A DNA stretch of 64,000 nt from Bradyrhizobium rifense (GCF_008123425.1 NZ_VSSS01000078.1:1-64000), one strand, 5' to 3'; shown: positions 1-8,393, numbered from the stretch's first letter. Notes: generated by a model not told the origin, from the sequence alone. A program made the numbers and translations.

Positions 1-627
1 CGCGAGTGACGTCAGGCCGGCTGCGATGACGGCAGCAATGATGAGGCTGGATGTGCGGGTCTCGAAAGCGCGGCTCATCTCCTCGATGCCGAAGACGATT
101 CCCGCGAGCGGCGTGTTGAAGGCCGCGGCAACGCCGGCGGCGGCACCGGCCAGAATCAGCCCGGGCTGACGGCGTGGTGAGACGCGGCCAAGCGCGAACA
201 TGATGGAGGCGCCGACCTGAACGGTCGGCCCTTCCCGCCCGACCGAGCCGCCGCAGAGGAGCGCGAACAGCGTGAGGATCATCTTGCCGATCGCGATCCG
301 GATCGAAACCAGGCTCTCGCGCGCCGCCTGATCGCTCAGATGCCGCGCAGCGATCGCCTGCGGAATGCCGCTGCCCTGCGCGTTCGGGAACAGGCGGATG
401 GTCAAATAGGCCGAGAGCATGAAGCCGAGCGACGTCACCGCCAGCACGGCGTAACGCGACTTGTCCAAAAGGAGCAAAAAGGCCTGCTGCGCGAGATCGG
501 CGAGCTGCGCCAGCGCCACCGCCGCAGCGCCGACCGCGATCCCACCGAGCAGAAAGATCGCTCGCCGCTGCCATCGCGCGGAGGTGATCTTGAATATCCG
601 CTTCTGGCGATTCGAGAGGAGCGTCAT
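1..627 (-). CDS. ClC-family chloride channel/transporter, N-terminal part (runs off window)
   Basis: A reading frame on the minus strand runs from an ATG at 627 through the left edge of the window, so only the first 209 residues are present. It carries the ClC selectivity-filter signatures in order: GSGIPQ at about residue 85-90 and CGGSVGREGP at about residue 127-136. Hydrophobic segments lie before and after them, and an AGAAAGVAAAFNTPLAG stretch follows. ClC proteins move chloride, or exchange chloride for protons, across the inner membrane. The start is supported because the frame upstream contains no other ATG and closes with a stop near 715. The family call is secure from the two filter motifs; whether it is a channel or an antiporter cannot be told here. 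Confidence 0.9.
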   Translation of the reverse strand, partial: MTLLSNRQKRIFKITSARWQRRAIFLLGGIAVGAAAVALAQLADLAQQAFLLLLDKSRYAVLAVTSLGFMLSAYLTIRLFPNAQGSGIPQAIAARHLSDQAARESLVSIRIAIGKMILTLFALLCGGSVGREGPTVQVGASIMFALGRVSPRRQPGLILAGAAAGVAAAFNTPLAGIVFGIEEMSRAFETRTSSLIIAAVIAAGLTSLA

Positions 628-1063
628 GAGTGCGGAAACTTCGGTGGGATCAAAATCGAAATCAAGGGGTTCGTTAGAGGACGCCGCTAAGAGGGCCTTA
701 GACTTCGGTCATATTGGTTTATGCTGAGTTTGGCTTAAGATTGCCTCATGCGGGGAACGATCTTGGTCACCATAGGCTTTTTGGTTTTGGCGATTTGCTT
801 CTCACGAGCGCATCGATTCGTGATCCAGCCGACGAAGCCGCTGCCGCCTGTAAATACACTCGCCGACTGATGCGGCGCCACTCTTTCGACAAGTTTAAGC
901 GCATTCTGTCGCTTGATTTAGCGGAGTTTTACAGTCTTCAAAGCTTCAAATGTGGAGTCGAAGTTCGGTTGCTGATTTGAGGATGTCTTCGCCAAGTCTG
1001 TCCGCATTCAGAACCCAACCAGCCGGAAAGTATGACAATCTCGGGCTCCGGGGCCACAAGCTT
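628..1063. other. Intergenic stretch, no gene recognised
   Basis: About 436 bases between the ClC start and the nhaA stop. Short open frames exist on the plus strand but have no recognisable protein signature and no convincing ribosome binding site. The region is more AT-rich than its neighbours, as expected for the ClC promoter. Confidence 0.5.
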
Positions 1064-2311
1064 TCATTGCTTGGCTTTTCGCTGCCGTTGGGCGTATTCG
1101 GATCCCCATCCGAGACCGAGTGTCACGGAGATCAGCGAGCCGAGCAGCACGCCGAATTTTGAAGCGTCCCGCAGCCTGTCGTCGTTAAACGCAAGCATGG
1201 CGATGAAGATGGACATGGTGAAGCCGATGCCAGCCAGAAGCCCGATCAGGCAGACGCCGGCCCACGACACGCCGGCGGCCAGCCGGCATCCCCCCAAACG
1301 CACGGCGAGCCAGGTTGCACCGATCACACCGATCGGTTTCCCTGCACAAAGCGCAAGCCCTATGCCCAACGCCACGAACTGCGCGCTGCCATCGAACTCG
1401 ATGCCCCTCAGATCGACGCCAGCATTCGCCAGCGCGAACAGTGGCATGATTACGTAGGCCACCCAGGGATGCAGCGCAGCCTCAACTCGGACGACGGGCG
1501 GCACCGTTTCTAGACCGACCGAGCGGACTGGCGTGATCAGGCCGAGTAGAACGCCTGCAAGGGTCGGATGCGCGCCAGCCACGAGGAAGCCGGCCCAGAC
1601 GATAAAGGCTGGTAGGACGTAGACGAGCGCGGAGCGGAAATCGAGCCATTGTAGGCCGAACGCCACGAGAACACCGACAGCTGCGACGATAAATCCGTTG
1701 GGTTGGAGCCCGCTGCTGTAGAATAGCGCAATTATGAGAACCGCGATGATGTCGTCGATGATGGCAAGCGCCAGGAGAAAGACCCGAACGTTGCCTGGAA
1801 TGGATTTTCCGAGCATTGCCAGCACGCCGACGGCAAATGCGATGTCGGTTGCAGTTGGTATCGCCCAGCCAGTGTTGCGCCCCGGAGCGGCGTTGAAGCT
1901 GAGATAGATCAGCGCAGGAACGACGACCCCGCCGAGGGCCGCCAGCACAGGCAGAATGGCCTGATTCAATTTGCTTAGCGCGCCCTCATAAATTTCACGG
2001 CGGATCTCCATGCCGACGACGAGAAAGAACACCGTCATTAGCGCGTCGTTGATCCAGAAATGCAGTGGCCTCTCGAAGACAAACCCGTCGAGACGAAGCG
2101 CGACCGACAGGTTCCAGACATAGTGATAGGACTGGGCAAAGGGTAAATTGGCCCACAGCAATGCCGCTGCCGCAGCCACGAGCAGCACAATACCGCCGGT
2201 GGCCTCGACATGCAGGAAATGTTGAAGTGTCGCGAGGGCCCGCTCGACAAGAGGTAGAATTTTCCGCAGGTCTTTGCTTGGCGAATTCTGATGGGGAAAT
2301 CGATCGTTCAT
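1064..2311 (-). CDS. nhaA: Na+/H+ antiporter NhaA
   Basis: A 415-residue integral membrane protein matching NhaA in length and sequence. NhaA exchanges internal sodium for external protons and supports pH and salt homeostasis at the inner membrane. Visible hallmarks are the PTATDIAFAVG segment, containing the conserved Asp of helix IV, and the IIDDIIAV segment, containing the paired aspartates that bind and carry the ion. The N-terminal FLHVEATGGIVLL stretch is also typical. I chose the ATG at 2311 rather than the in-frame GTG at 2320 because a GGAG lies about ten bases before it. The gene stands alone, between a partial ClC gene and a DNA ligase, both on the same strand. Confidence 0.95.
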   Translation of the reverse strand: MNDRFPHQNSPSKDLRKILPLVERALATLQHFLHVEATGGIVLLVAAAAALLWANLPFAQSYHYVWNLSVALRLDGFVFERPLHFWINDALMTVFFLVVGMEIRREIYEGALSKLNQAILPVLAALGGVVVPALIYLSFNAAPGRNTGWAIPTATDIAFAVGVLAMLGKSIPGNVRVFLLALAIIDDIIAVLIIALFYSSGLQPNGFIVAAVGVLVAFGLQWLDFRSALVYVLPAFIVWAGFLVAGAHPTLAGVLLGLITPVRSVGLETVPPVVRVEAALHPWVAYVIMPLFALANAGVDLRGIEFDGSAQFVALGIGLALCAGKPIGVIGATWLAVRLGGCRLAAGVSWAGVCLIGLLAGIGFTMSIFIAMLAFNDDRLRDASKFGVLLGSLISVTLGLGWGSEYAQRQRKAKQ

Positions 2312-2538
2312 GGCGCACACGCTCCGCGTGGCGGCCCGACCATCGCTTAACCTGTCACTGCCTCATGCAGCGAGCACCCACAGCCCTTCTACAGAACGGG
2401 GCCGAGAACGCAACCGCGACGTTTGCGATGGGTCAACGACGTGGCTGATGTGCGCTATCAAGTCCGATGCCGCCATTGCGGTCATGCCTAATTATCGAGG
2501 GTCAGGGCACGACTTGTTGGCTTCTTCCGGCGCGGTTG

Positions 2539-3459
2539 TCACAGGTCGTCCCGTAGGCCTTTGAAGAAGGGGTGGCGTACCTTTCCTTCCGCCGACTTGG
2601 CGCGGTACTCGATCTCGGCGAGCAGCTTCGGCTCAACCCAGATGCCCTTGTGAGCGATCCGCTTTGCGTAGGGTTGCGTCTTGCGAACCAGCGGCTCCAG
2701 CCGGCGTCGCAACTCGGCGGCAGAAGTCTTGTCAAAGCCGTGATCGACCTTGCCAGCGTAGATCAGGTCGTCGCCTTTGCGCCGCGCGAGATAAATGCCG
2801 TCCCACTTGCCCTCGTCGAGCGCGAAGCCGGCGATGGTCAGGGTCTCGCGCTGGGCGCAGGTCTTCTTGACCCAGTTGTTGCCGCGGCCGGTCGGGTAAA
2901 CGCTGTCACGCACCCTGGAGACGACGCCCTCGAGGCCGATCTTGCAGGCATGGACAAACATCTCTTGCCCGTCGATTTCGAAGCTCTCGCTGAATTGCAC
3001 GTCCGTGCCGGCAATGATCTTCTTCAATTCCGCCTTGCGCTGGCTCAGAGGGAGTTTTCGTAGATCTCGGCCATTGAGGTACAGCAGGTCGAAGGTGACC
3101 AAGACAATCTTCGTCGAGGTGCCCCTCAGCTCATTCTGCAAGACGGAGAAGTCGGTGGTGCCATCGGCGGCCGGCACCACGATCTCGCCGTCGATGACGG
3201 CCGAACTCGCCTTGATGTGCCAGGCGTCGGCAGCGACCTTCTTGAAGCGGCGGGTCCAGTCGTGACCACGTCGCGTGTAGATCTTGACGGTTTCGTTGGC
3301 GAGATGAACCTGGACGCGGTAGCCGTCGAACTTGATTTCGTGGATCCAGCGATCACCGGCCGGCACGCGCTCGATCGACGTCGCCAGCGCCGGCGCGATG
3401 AAGCCGGGAAGCGGCGACTTGACGCCGAGTGCTTCCGGCTTTTTGCGCGGGAAGGCCAT
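2539..3459 (-). CDS. ATP-dependent DNA ligase (LigD ligase-domain type)
   Basis: A 306-residue protein made of a nucleotidyltransferase ligase core and a C-terminal OB fold. Motif I is EIKFDGYRV, with the adenylated Lys at residue 43. Motif III appears as FDLLYLNG, motif IV as EGVVSR and motif V as WVKKTC. It matches the ligase domain of bacterial non-homologous end-joining LigD but lacks the polymerase and phosphoesterase domains. It is therefore a stand-alone LigD/LigC-like ligase that should seal DNA breaks using ATP. No Ku gene is visible in the window. The start codon follows the stop of the upstream 116-residue gene by three bases, so the two are probably co-transcribed and coupled in translation. 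Confidence 0.9.
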   Translation of the reverse strand: MAFPRKKPEALGVKSPLPGFIAPALATSIERVPAGDRWIHEIKFDGYRVQVHLANETVKIYTRRGHDWTRRFKKVAADAWHIKASSAVIDGEIVVPAADGTTDFSVLQNELRGTSTKIVLVTFDLLYLNGRDLRKLPLSQRKAELKKIIAGTDVQFSESFEIDGQEMFVHACKIGLEGVVSRVRDSVYPTGRGNNWVKKTCAQRETLTIAGFALDEGKWDGIYLARRKGDDLIYAGKVDHGFDKTSAAELRRRLEPLVRKTQPYAKRIAHKGIWVEPKLLAEIEYRAKSAEGKVRHPFFKGLRDDL

Positions 3460-3462
3460 CGC

Positions 3463-3813
3463 TTAAACCAGGCGCAGTGTGAATTGCGGCAGGTCTTGAG
3501 GCGCATAGCGATCCACAAATTCCTGAAGGTACGAGGGGACGTCGCTCAGTTGAAGGTTGCAGCGACGCTGTATCTCTCGGGCAATGTCCTCGGAGACGTC
3601 TTCCGACCAGCGTTCGGCGGTGTTGAACGCGACAACCCTGATCGGCTTTCGATACTCTCCGGCCAGCAGGTCCTGAATGACGGTTTCCAGATCCGCCGTC
3701 TCGATATCTGCTTCGCGCCAAGCGCTGCCATTTCGGCCGAAATCGTCTGCGACCAAGTAGACGGTCTGGTCACCGTTCGGGACGATCGACGGAAGCCAGC
3801 TGGACGGACGCAT
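3463..3813 (-). CDS. Conserved hypothetical protein upstream of DNA ligase
   Basis: A soluble protein of 116 residues without a signal peptide or membrane segment. It starts RPSSWLPS and contains a VYLVADDFG strand and a VAFNTAERWSEDVSEDIAREI helix-like stretch. I do not recognise a named domain, though proteins of this look are common in rhizobia. The ATG at 3813 is chosen because GGAG stands six bases before it; an in-frame GTG at 3825 is the alternative. Only three bases separate it from the ligase gene, which suggests a two-gene operon, but a role in DNA repair is only inferred from that position. Confidence 0.7.
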   Translation of the reverse strand: MRPSSWLPSIVPNGDQTVYLVADDFGRNGSAWREADIETADLETVIQDLLAGEYRKPIRVVAFNTAERWSEDVSEDIAREIQRRCNLQLSDVPSYLQEFVDRYAPQDLPQFTLRLV

Positions 3814-3929
3814 AAGCAACTCCACGCAACGAACCGGGATTCAATTTGACGTCGGCTGATTCGTTCCAGCGCTTGGAACTGCCTGTTGCGCCAGCGCTTT
3901 GATACAGCAGGCGGCTCAATGGAGGAAAC

Positions 3930-4169
3930 ATGGCAGTCAACAAACCGACCGGTGACAACGCTCGCAAAGGCGCGGTGAAGAAGCGCTCTCAGACCAAGAC
4001 GACCATCGGCGGCGCCTTGGGATGGACCAAGCGCGACAGATCGTCGGGCGAGTTCATGGCCGTCAAGAAGCCGCGCAAGGCGAAGAAAGCTGCAAAGAAA
4101 TTCAAGGGCGTGCGGGTCGAGAAGAAGTCCGCGAAAAAGATGAAAGCGAAAAAGACCGTTCGTCGATAG
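3930..4169 (+). CDS. Small, very basic Lys-rich protein
   Basis: A 79-residue protein with an extremely basic C-terminal half made of Lys/Ala/Arg repeats (KKPRKAKKAAKKFKG and following), resembling histone-H1-like tails. The N-terminal half, with TTIGGALGWTKRDRSSGEFMAVK, is less biased. A clear GGAGG lies seven bases before the ATG. Small basic proteins like this are widespread in Bradyrhizobium relatives and are probably nucleic-acid binding, which is an inference from charge only. It is transcribed divergently from the ligase operon and may be followed by the secreted protein at 4231. Confidence 0.7.
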   Translation: MAVNKPTGDNARKGAVKKRSQTKTTIGGALGWTKRDRSSGEFMAVKKPRKAKKAAKKFKGVRVEKKSAKKMKAKKTVRR

Positions 4170-4230
4170 TAACAGACCTTGCCCGTCGCCGATTAGCGGG
4201 ACCAAGGCCACAACAGCGCTGGAGCTCACT

Positions 4231-4530
4231 ATGAACAAGCTACATTCGATCGCGACCGCTGTGCTTATCCTGTCGGCTGCCAGTGCCTCGGCGCAGCCCG
4301 CCGGCGCCCCAAGCGGGCGAGGAGCAGTCGCCGGTGATCCCGCGGCCAGTTCGACGGCCCCGGGCAGAGACCCGCAAGCCACCACCGGCATGTCCTCTGG
4401 TTCGGGTAGCGGCAGCGGGACCTCCACGTCTGGCGGCAAAGACGACAATGGAGATCAGGGCCGAGACAAGATGCCGGATAGCAATAAGACTGTCAGGCCC
4501 GAGAGTCAGCAGCCGGAAAAGCCACATTAA
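4231..4530 (+). CDS. Small secreted Gly/Ser-rich protein
   Basis: A 99-residue protein beginning with a typical signal peptide (MNKLHSIATAVLILSAASASA, cleavage expected after ASA-QPAG). The mature part has low complexity: Ala/Pro/Gly-rich, then a SGSGSGSGTSTSGG run, then an acidic and polar tail. No domain is recognised. It probably stays unfolded in the periplasm or outside the cell. The start is supported by GGAG nine bases before the ATG. It lies 61 bases after the basic protein gene on the same strand. Confidence 0.65.
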   Translation: MNKLHSIATAVLILSAASASAQPAGAPSGRGAVAGDPAASSTAPGRDPQATTGMSSGSGSGSGTSTSGGKDDNGDQGRDKMPDSNKTVRPESQQPEKPH

Positions 4531-4551
4531 ACCTGCTCTAAGGCCGCCACT

Positions 4552-4569
4552 GTCTCTCGGCGGAGAGAC
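4552..4569. terminator. Short hairpin downstream of the small secreted gene
   Basis: A perfect 7-base stem (GTCTCTC / GAGAGAC) with a 4-base loop starts 22 bases after the stop at 4530. No run of T follows, so it is a weak candidate for a terminator. The rest of 4531-4843 holds no recognisable gene. Confidence 0.3.
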
Positions 4570-4843
4570 GGCCCCGGCTGGAGGCCTGGGGGCATTTAGA
4601 CCGGGGCCCGCCAACATCGGTGGCGATGCATGGCGTGTTGTCAATCGGGACGCGGCACAGGGGGTTCCACAGCTCATCAAGGAAACGCCGCAGAGAGTAA
4701 GGCCACAGTTGGCGGCCTACCGCCGCCGGTAAGGAGCAATCTGGTGGGCCTTTCTCGTCGAGTTCGCTCTTAGCCTCGGCTCAACGTCGGTACTACGTCC
4801 AATTTTGCGATACAAGCCGACGATGTTGCAGATCAGTTAGAGA

Positions 4844-5728
4844 CTAGGGCAGTGGTCGGGGATTTGCGACACGGCTCTTATGCCATCGATTGGAATGAGC
4901 CATCCATTCAGAAATCGGCTCGCCGTCGCGATGGCGGCCTCCAGCTTCCGCGCCAGCCCAAGCCGCCGCAGCCCCGAACAATAACGCTGCAGCGGCCGAG
5001 AAGGCGATAATGATGCTCGCCGCACGAGCCCTCGAGATCGCGCCCTTTGCATTGGCCAACGTCGTGTCCACTCGCCTTTCGGCGTCCGGCCCTGCAAGCC
5101 CAGTCAGTGCGGTGACCTGCTGAACAAGATAGGTGCGATCTTCGGGGAGGACGCCGCTGTGACTGGAAGCGGTTGCCAGAATGCGCGCGGCTTCAGCACG
5201 TTCACCCGTAAGATCAACGTTCGGCGGCCGCCGGGGCGCACGAAAGAGATGATCCAGTTCGTAACTTAGAACCGACGGTTCGGTAGCAGAGGGAGGTTGC
5301 GTCGTTGCGGACGGACGGTTCGCAGCGCCCGCTATCAACGCGGTCAGGACGGCTCCGATGACCACAGCTAACGCCCAGGCAGCAACACCATGCATTCCGT
5401 CGCGCGTCTCGACATCATCGGTTGCGGAAACGTAGGGCGGCCGCACGCGCCCCGCGAAATAACCGCCGCAGCCAAAAGTGATAAGGGACTGAAAGATCAG
5501 GTACACCCCCGACAACAACCATAGGGCAACAGAAGCATCTCTCCAGGTTGGCGCAGCGGAGGCCATGCCAAGTCCGAGCGCCGTTCCAAATGAGATCAGT
5601 ATCAGAGACAATGCCGTAGCGACGAATGCTCCGACAAGGATGGGCGTCCACTGCAAACCCCACGGCCTCGTTAGGCTGGATGCGGGTGCAGTCTCGGTTT
5701 CGATCGCGGAGAGCGGTTCAATGGCCAT
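4844..5728 (-). CDS. Conserved membrane protein, unknown function
   Basis: A 294-residue protein with four clear hydrophobic segments. Three are in the first half (TPILVGAFVATALSLILIS, a segment around residues 68-92, and one around 115-136) and one is near the C-terminus (SIIIAFSAAAALLFGAAAAWAG). A polar loop of about 90 residues, proposed to face the periplasm, separates the third and fourth. This layout is common in rhizobial proteins annotated only as hypothetical, often next to the 24-residue peptide encoded just upstream. The start at 5728 is six bases after that peptide's stop, so the two form a bicistronic unit. Confidence 0.75.
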   Translation of the reverse strand: MAIEPLSAIETETAPASSLTRPWGLQWTPILVGAFVATALSLILISFGTALGLGMASAAPTWRDASVALWLLSGVYLIFQSLITFGCGGYFAGRVRPPYVSATDDVETRDGMHGVAAWALAVVIGAVLTALIAGAANRPSATTQPPSATEPSVLSYELDHLFRAPRRPPNVDLTGERAEAARILATASSHSGVLPEDRTYLVQQVTALTGLAGPDAERRVDTTLANAKGAISRARAASIIIAFSAAAALLFGAAAAWAGAEAGGRHRDGEPISEWMAHSNRWHKSRVANPRPLP

Positions 5729-5734
5729 GACGTC

Positions 5735-5809
5735 TTACCGAAGCCCGAGCAGAGACAAGATGAACATGACGACGACAATCAGGCCAACGAGGTAGATGAT
5801 TCCATTCAT
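5735..5809 (-). CDS. 24-residue single-pass membrane peptide
   Basis: The minus strand encodes the peptide MNGIIYLVGLIVVVMFILSL followed by LGLR and TAA. It is almost entirely one transmembrane helix. A very strong ribosome binding site, GAGGAGGA, lies just before the ATG. Its stop is six bases before the start of the 294-residue membrane protein, so they should be co-translated. Peptides of this shape (MNGIIYLVGL...FLGLR) are, from memory, frequent in Rhizobiales and usually missed by gene callers because of length. The function is unknown; a helper subunit of the neighbouring membrane protein is a reasonable guess. Confidence 0.75.
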   Translation of the reverse strand: MNGIIYLVGLIVVVMFILSLLGLR

Positions 5810-5884
5810 GCGAAGTCCTCCTCTTCGCCCCTTCAAGTCCAAGCACACGTCATGGTTCCATAATGCCGGTTTTCCTTCTCGGCA

Positions 5885-6766
5885 TTAGAACGGACCGGTT
5901 GGCTGACCAAAGAAGCCGCGCTGCCGGGCAGGGCAACGCGGCGAGGGAAGCAAGCCCCGGAGGTCGCGTTCAACAGACTTTCGAGAACGCCCCGTCTTGG
6001 CTGCGGTATCGGCCGTGAACGGAGTACGACAATTTGTCGCTGTGATCGCCTTGGATTTCCGATCGCCTCCTCGTTTCGTTTCCGGATGTGCGTCCTGATA
6101 CGCCTTCTTGCGTGCCTTCAGCACCTTTGCGCGTTCGGCGGCCATCAGATCGGCACGCATCAGGTTTTCGTCGATTTCGGCAAGCGCCGGAGGAACCGCT
6201 GCCCTGCCACTCCATTGGCTTCTGACCTGTATCTTTCGTATCCTTAAGTTTGGATCGAACTCTTTGAGAACGCTGCAAATTAATCGCGCTTCCGGTGGGA
6301 GCTGTTCATGCAAATCGATTTCTGGTGCGCCGCGTGCACCGAGGCGAGTGCCGCCGAGGTGGAGAGGTCCGTCGCCGATACTACAGCTGCGAGCAAACCC
6401 GTCGCCGCGAACGACAACGCCGAAAGCGACTGGCCTCTCTTTCCATTTCCTGACGATTGGTACGCGACGTCTTGAAACACGATCGAGATCGGCGCCCAGC
6501 GCCTCAGCGCGGGCGACTGCCGTCCGGGAGCGGCCGCTTTTCGCGGCCGCGTCTGCAACGAAGGCTTCAGCTTTCGAAATCCCAACTTGAGATTTAGATC
6601 GCCGATCGCCACCCTTCTTCGTCTCCGGATGCACGGCTTCACAAGCCGTCTTCCACTTCGCGATCAGCTTCGCGCGCTGCGCCGGCGTTAGATCGCGGCG
6701 GATCAGGTTTTTGTCAACTTTGAGCGTCGCCAGACTACCGCCATTGCTGGAAAAGCGCGTCGAAAT
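5885..6766 (-). pseudogene. Degraded ParB-like regulator locus with two copies of one module
   Basis: The minus strand carries two related fragments. The upstream one (about 6766-6480) reads LATLKVDKNLIRRDLTPAQR, a Lys/Trp-rich linker, HPETKKGGDRRSKSQVG, then FVADAAAKSGRSRTAVAR. The downstream one (about 6200-5950) repeats the same order: LAEIDENLMRADLMAAERAK, HPETKRGGDRKSKA, FTADTAAKTGRSRKSVERD. This matches the middle of ParB/Spo0J-type DNA-binding proteins of phage and plasmid origin, where the last part is the helix-turn-helix. The N-terminal ParB nuclease-like domain is missing, and the frame upstream of the first copy closes at a TAA. An open frame of 249 codons covers most of the region but begins inside the module, so I treat it as a relic rather than a working gene. 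Confidence 0.65.
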
Positions 6767-6835
6767 TTAGGAACACTATTCAGGGCCGCGAGGTTTCTTT
6801 CCTCATCAGAGGCTAGGCATTGCGGAGTTCTCTCC

Positions 6836-7057
6836 ATGGCTACCCAGATCGTGATGGACCACACAGGCGACAGCAGACATTTTTTTGAGAAAGATGACCA
6901 CAAGCAGTTGGCCGAGGCTGAGCGGCGCTTCGAAAAGCTGACTGGCCTTGGATTTACCGCGGCCACCCGAACGGAAGACGGCGATCTCCACGCGATACGG
7001 TCGTTTGATCCAACAGCGATCGAAACGCTGTTCTATCCGCGCTTGGTCGGCGGTTAG
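6836..7057 (+). CDS. Small conserved hypothetical protein
   Basis: A 73-residue soluble protein, MATQIVMDHTGDSRHFFEKD then an amphipathic helix (QLAEAERRFEKLTGLGFTAA) and a C-terminal FDPTAIETLFYPRLVGG. The shape matches small proteins often seen in Bradyrhizobium that have no assigned function. The ATG directly follows a CTCTCC stretch and has no strong Shine-Dalgarno sequence. It is followed 20 bases later by another small gene on the same strand. Confidence 0.65.
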   Translation: MATQIVMDHTGDSRHFFEKDDHKQLAEAERRFEKLTGLGFTAATRTEDGDLHAIRSFDPTAIETLFYPRLVGG

Positions 7058-7076
7058 AACCCTCGCGGTACGGCAA

Positions 7077-7499
7077 GTGTTTTTGTTCAGGCGCAGAGGT
7101 GCCGATAGTGCGAGTGCGCGCGCTGTGCGTGCATTCTATCGGAGCTTTATCGAGCAAAATGGATCGGAGGCGCGTGCGCGTCGCCTTCTTCGCGATTGGT
7201 TGTCGCCGGATCAGCGGGTTGAGTTTGATGCCAATGGCTTTTTCGAAGTCACTGGCTCTCATACCGGCCGACGATACCGAATTCATCAGGGCACGATGAG
7301 CAACGTTTGGGAGCTTGATGAAAAAAACGAGCCTAAAGTGGGGTGGTGCTTCCTGCCCGAGCGAGCCTTGGCAGCTGGAGACGTGATGCTCGCCCAGAAG
7401 ATCGCGCTCGAAACTGACGAAGCCGCAGTGCTCGCGATCGCCAACCGGGTTTCTACGAGACCGCCCTCGCGGCCCCGAGTAGTGCGGCGCGCCTGGTAG
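7077..7499 (+). CDS. Conserved hypothetical protein (rhizobial family), start uncertain
   Basis: The C-terminal hundred residues look like a real conserved domain: WLSPDQRVEFDANGFFEVTG, then GRRYRIHQGTMSNVWELDE, GWCFLPERALAAGDVMLAQK and IALETDEAAVLAIANR. I recall this arrangement from rhizobial proteins of unknown function. The first forty residues are Arg-rich and less convincing. A GTG at 7077 gives 140 residues; the same frame is open further upstream to 6948 but then overlaps the preceding gene. No motif suggests a catalytic role. The GWCF and GDVMLAQK segments would be the best search handles. Confidence 0.6.
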   Translation: MFLFRRRGADSASARAVRAFYRSFIEQNGSEARARRLLRDWLSPDQRVEFDANGFFEVTGSHTGRRYRIHQGTMSNVWELDEKNEPKVGWCFLPERALAAGDVMLAQKIALETDEAAVLAIANRVSTRPPSRPRVVRRAW

Positions 7500-7593
7500 G
7501 TCCGATCGCTCGCAGGCAAGGCGGCCTCCCGGGTGCTATGCGGAAAGAGCTTTAGCGGGCTATCGATAAGGGAGAGGTGGATTGCGGTGGCAG

Positions 7594-7710
7594 ATGCATG
7601 ACGAGGATCGCGAGCATCTGCTTTTGCTCGTCGACCTATGCATTGCTCTTTGCTTTTCCGGCCTCGTCATCAGCTTTATCAAACTGATCGGAGGTCTGTT
7701 CTTTGACTAA
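7594..7710 (+). CDS. 38-residue single-pass membrane peptide
   Basis: Translation gives MHDEDREHLLLLVDLCIALC followed by FSGLVISFIKLIGGLFFD, an acidic head and one hydrophobic helix. It ends at a TAA (7708-7710) that overlaps the TTG start of the next gene by eight bases, so translational coupling is likely. A GGAG sequence lies about twenty bases upstream, which is rather far. Similar short membrane peptides are known in rhizobia. The function is unknown. Confidence 0.5.
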   Translation: MHDEDREHLLLLVDLCIALCFSGLVISFIKLIGGLFFD

Positions 7711-7933
7711 CCCAGATTGTCCAGCTTGTCACGGCCTCGGCTGGGTATGCGAGAACCATCCCGATCGACCGTGGAGCGACAAGGCGAGCGGGTGCCAGTG
7801 GCGCCGGCATGCCTTGCGAGTGCAACAGGACCGATGGTGCGAGCTGCCCGACGTCGAGAGGATCATCGAAGAAGTTGGGACGGGGCGCCGAGGCGCGTCC
7901 GAAATTAGCGTGCCACTGTGTCTGAGAAGCTGA
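7703..7933 (+). CDS. Small Cys-rich (zinc-ribbon-like) protein with an internally shifted frame
   Basis: A 76-residue protein from a TTG start that has a good GGAGG eight bases before it. It opens with CPACHGLGWVCENHPDRPW, typical of a small rhizobial family that, from memory, continues with a second Cys-rich part (CGAGMPCECN). Here the in-frame product has QWRRHALRVQQ instead, while the +1 frame of the same DNA (about 7800-7845) reads GAGMPCECNRTDG. Downstream the original frame resumes as LPDVERIIEEVG. Two compensating indels therefore seem to have replaced the second Cys motif. The protein may still be made but has probably lost its second metal site. Confidence 0.6.
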   Translation: MTNPDCPACHGLGWVCENHPDRPWSDKASGCQWRRHALRVQQDRWCELPDVERIIEEVGTGRRGASEISVPLCLRS

Positions 7934-8027
7934 GGGCTATCTTCGCAATCATCGTCACCTTTGCGGTAGGGTCGGCGCCTTTTTCGCAATCCGATTTTTA
8001 GCGGGACACCGCGGCTGATCGTGCTGC

Positions 8028-8273
8028 CTAGGAAGCCAGCCGAAGATCGTATCGGCGCTTCAACCGATCGCTTGTGACCTTGGCGGCATATTGAATACGG
8101 TCGAGATCGCCTCCGTCGGCCGCTGTGACACACAGTGTCCAGTTGATGCCCTGCGGTTGATGGGCCTCGCATTCAACTTCCACTGAGATGACATGTTCGG
8201 AGCCAGGGAAGCTACGAATGTCCTGAAGCGCAATGAGTTCGAGGTCTGCCTTTGAAATAAGAGCTTTTGCCAC
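8028..8273 (-). CDS. Small conserved hypothetical protein
   Basis: A GTG start at 8273 preceded at five bases by AGGAGG gives 81 residues: ALISKADLELIALQDIRSFP, then HVISVEVECEAH, WTLCVTAADGGDLDRIQYAA and KVTSDRLKRRYDLRLAS. The predicted strand-strand-helix content suggests a compact alpha/beta protein. No known motif is seen. A longer frame reaches 8324, but the Shine-Dalgarno sequence points to the shorter form. A similar-sized small protein lies at 11839, but the two do not align convincingly. Confidence 0.65.
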   Translation of the reverse strand: MAKALISKADLELIALQDIRSFPGSEHVISVEVECEAHQPQGINWTLCVTAADGGDLDRIQYAAKVTSDRLKRRYDLRLAS

Positions 8274-8393
8274 CTTCACCTCCTGAGTTGGCAAAGGGCC
8301 GCAGAACGCCACACACGTAGTCAACCGAAGCTGCGCGGCTAGGTTCCAATGGACTGCAATGCTTCAGTCCTTAGGCCGCATCGCGGAGCGCGC

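Noticed and set aside
6948..7076. N-terminal extension of the gene at 7077
   Set aside because: It overlaps the small gene at 6836 in another frame and is Arg-rich and irregular.
7918..8001. 27-residue GTG frame with one membrane helix
   Set aside because: Starts inside the preceding gene, no ribosome binding site, short enough to arise by chance.
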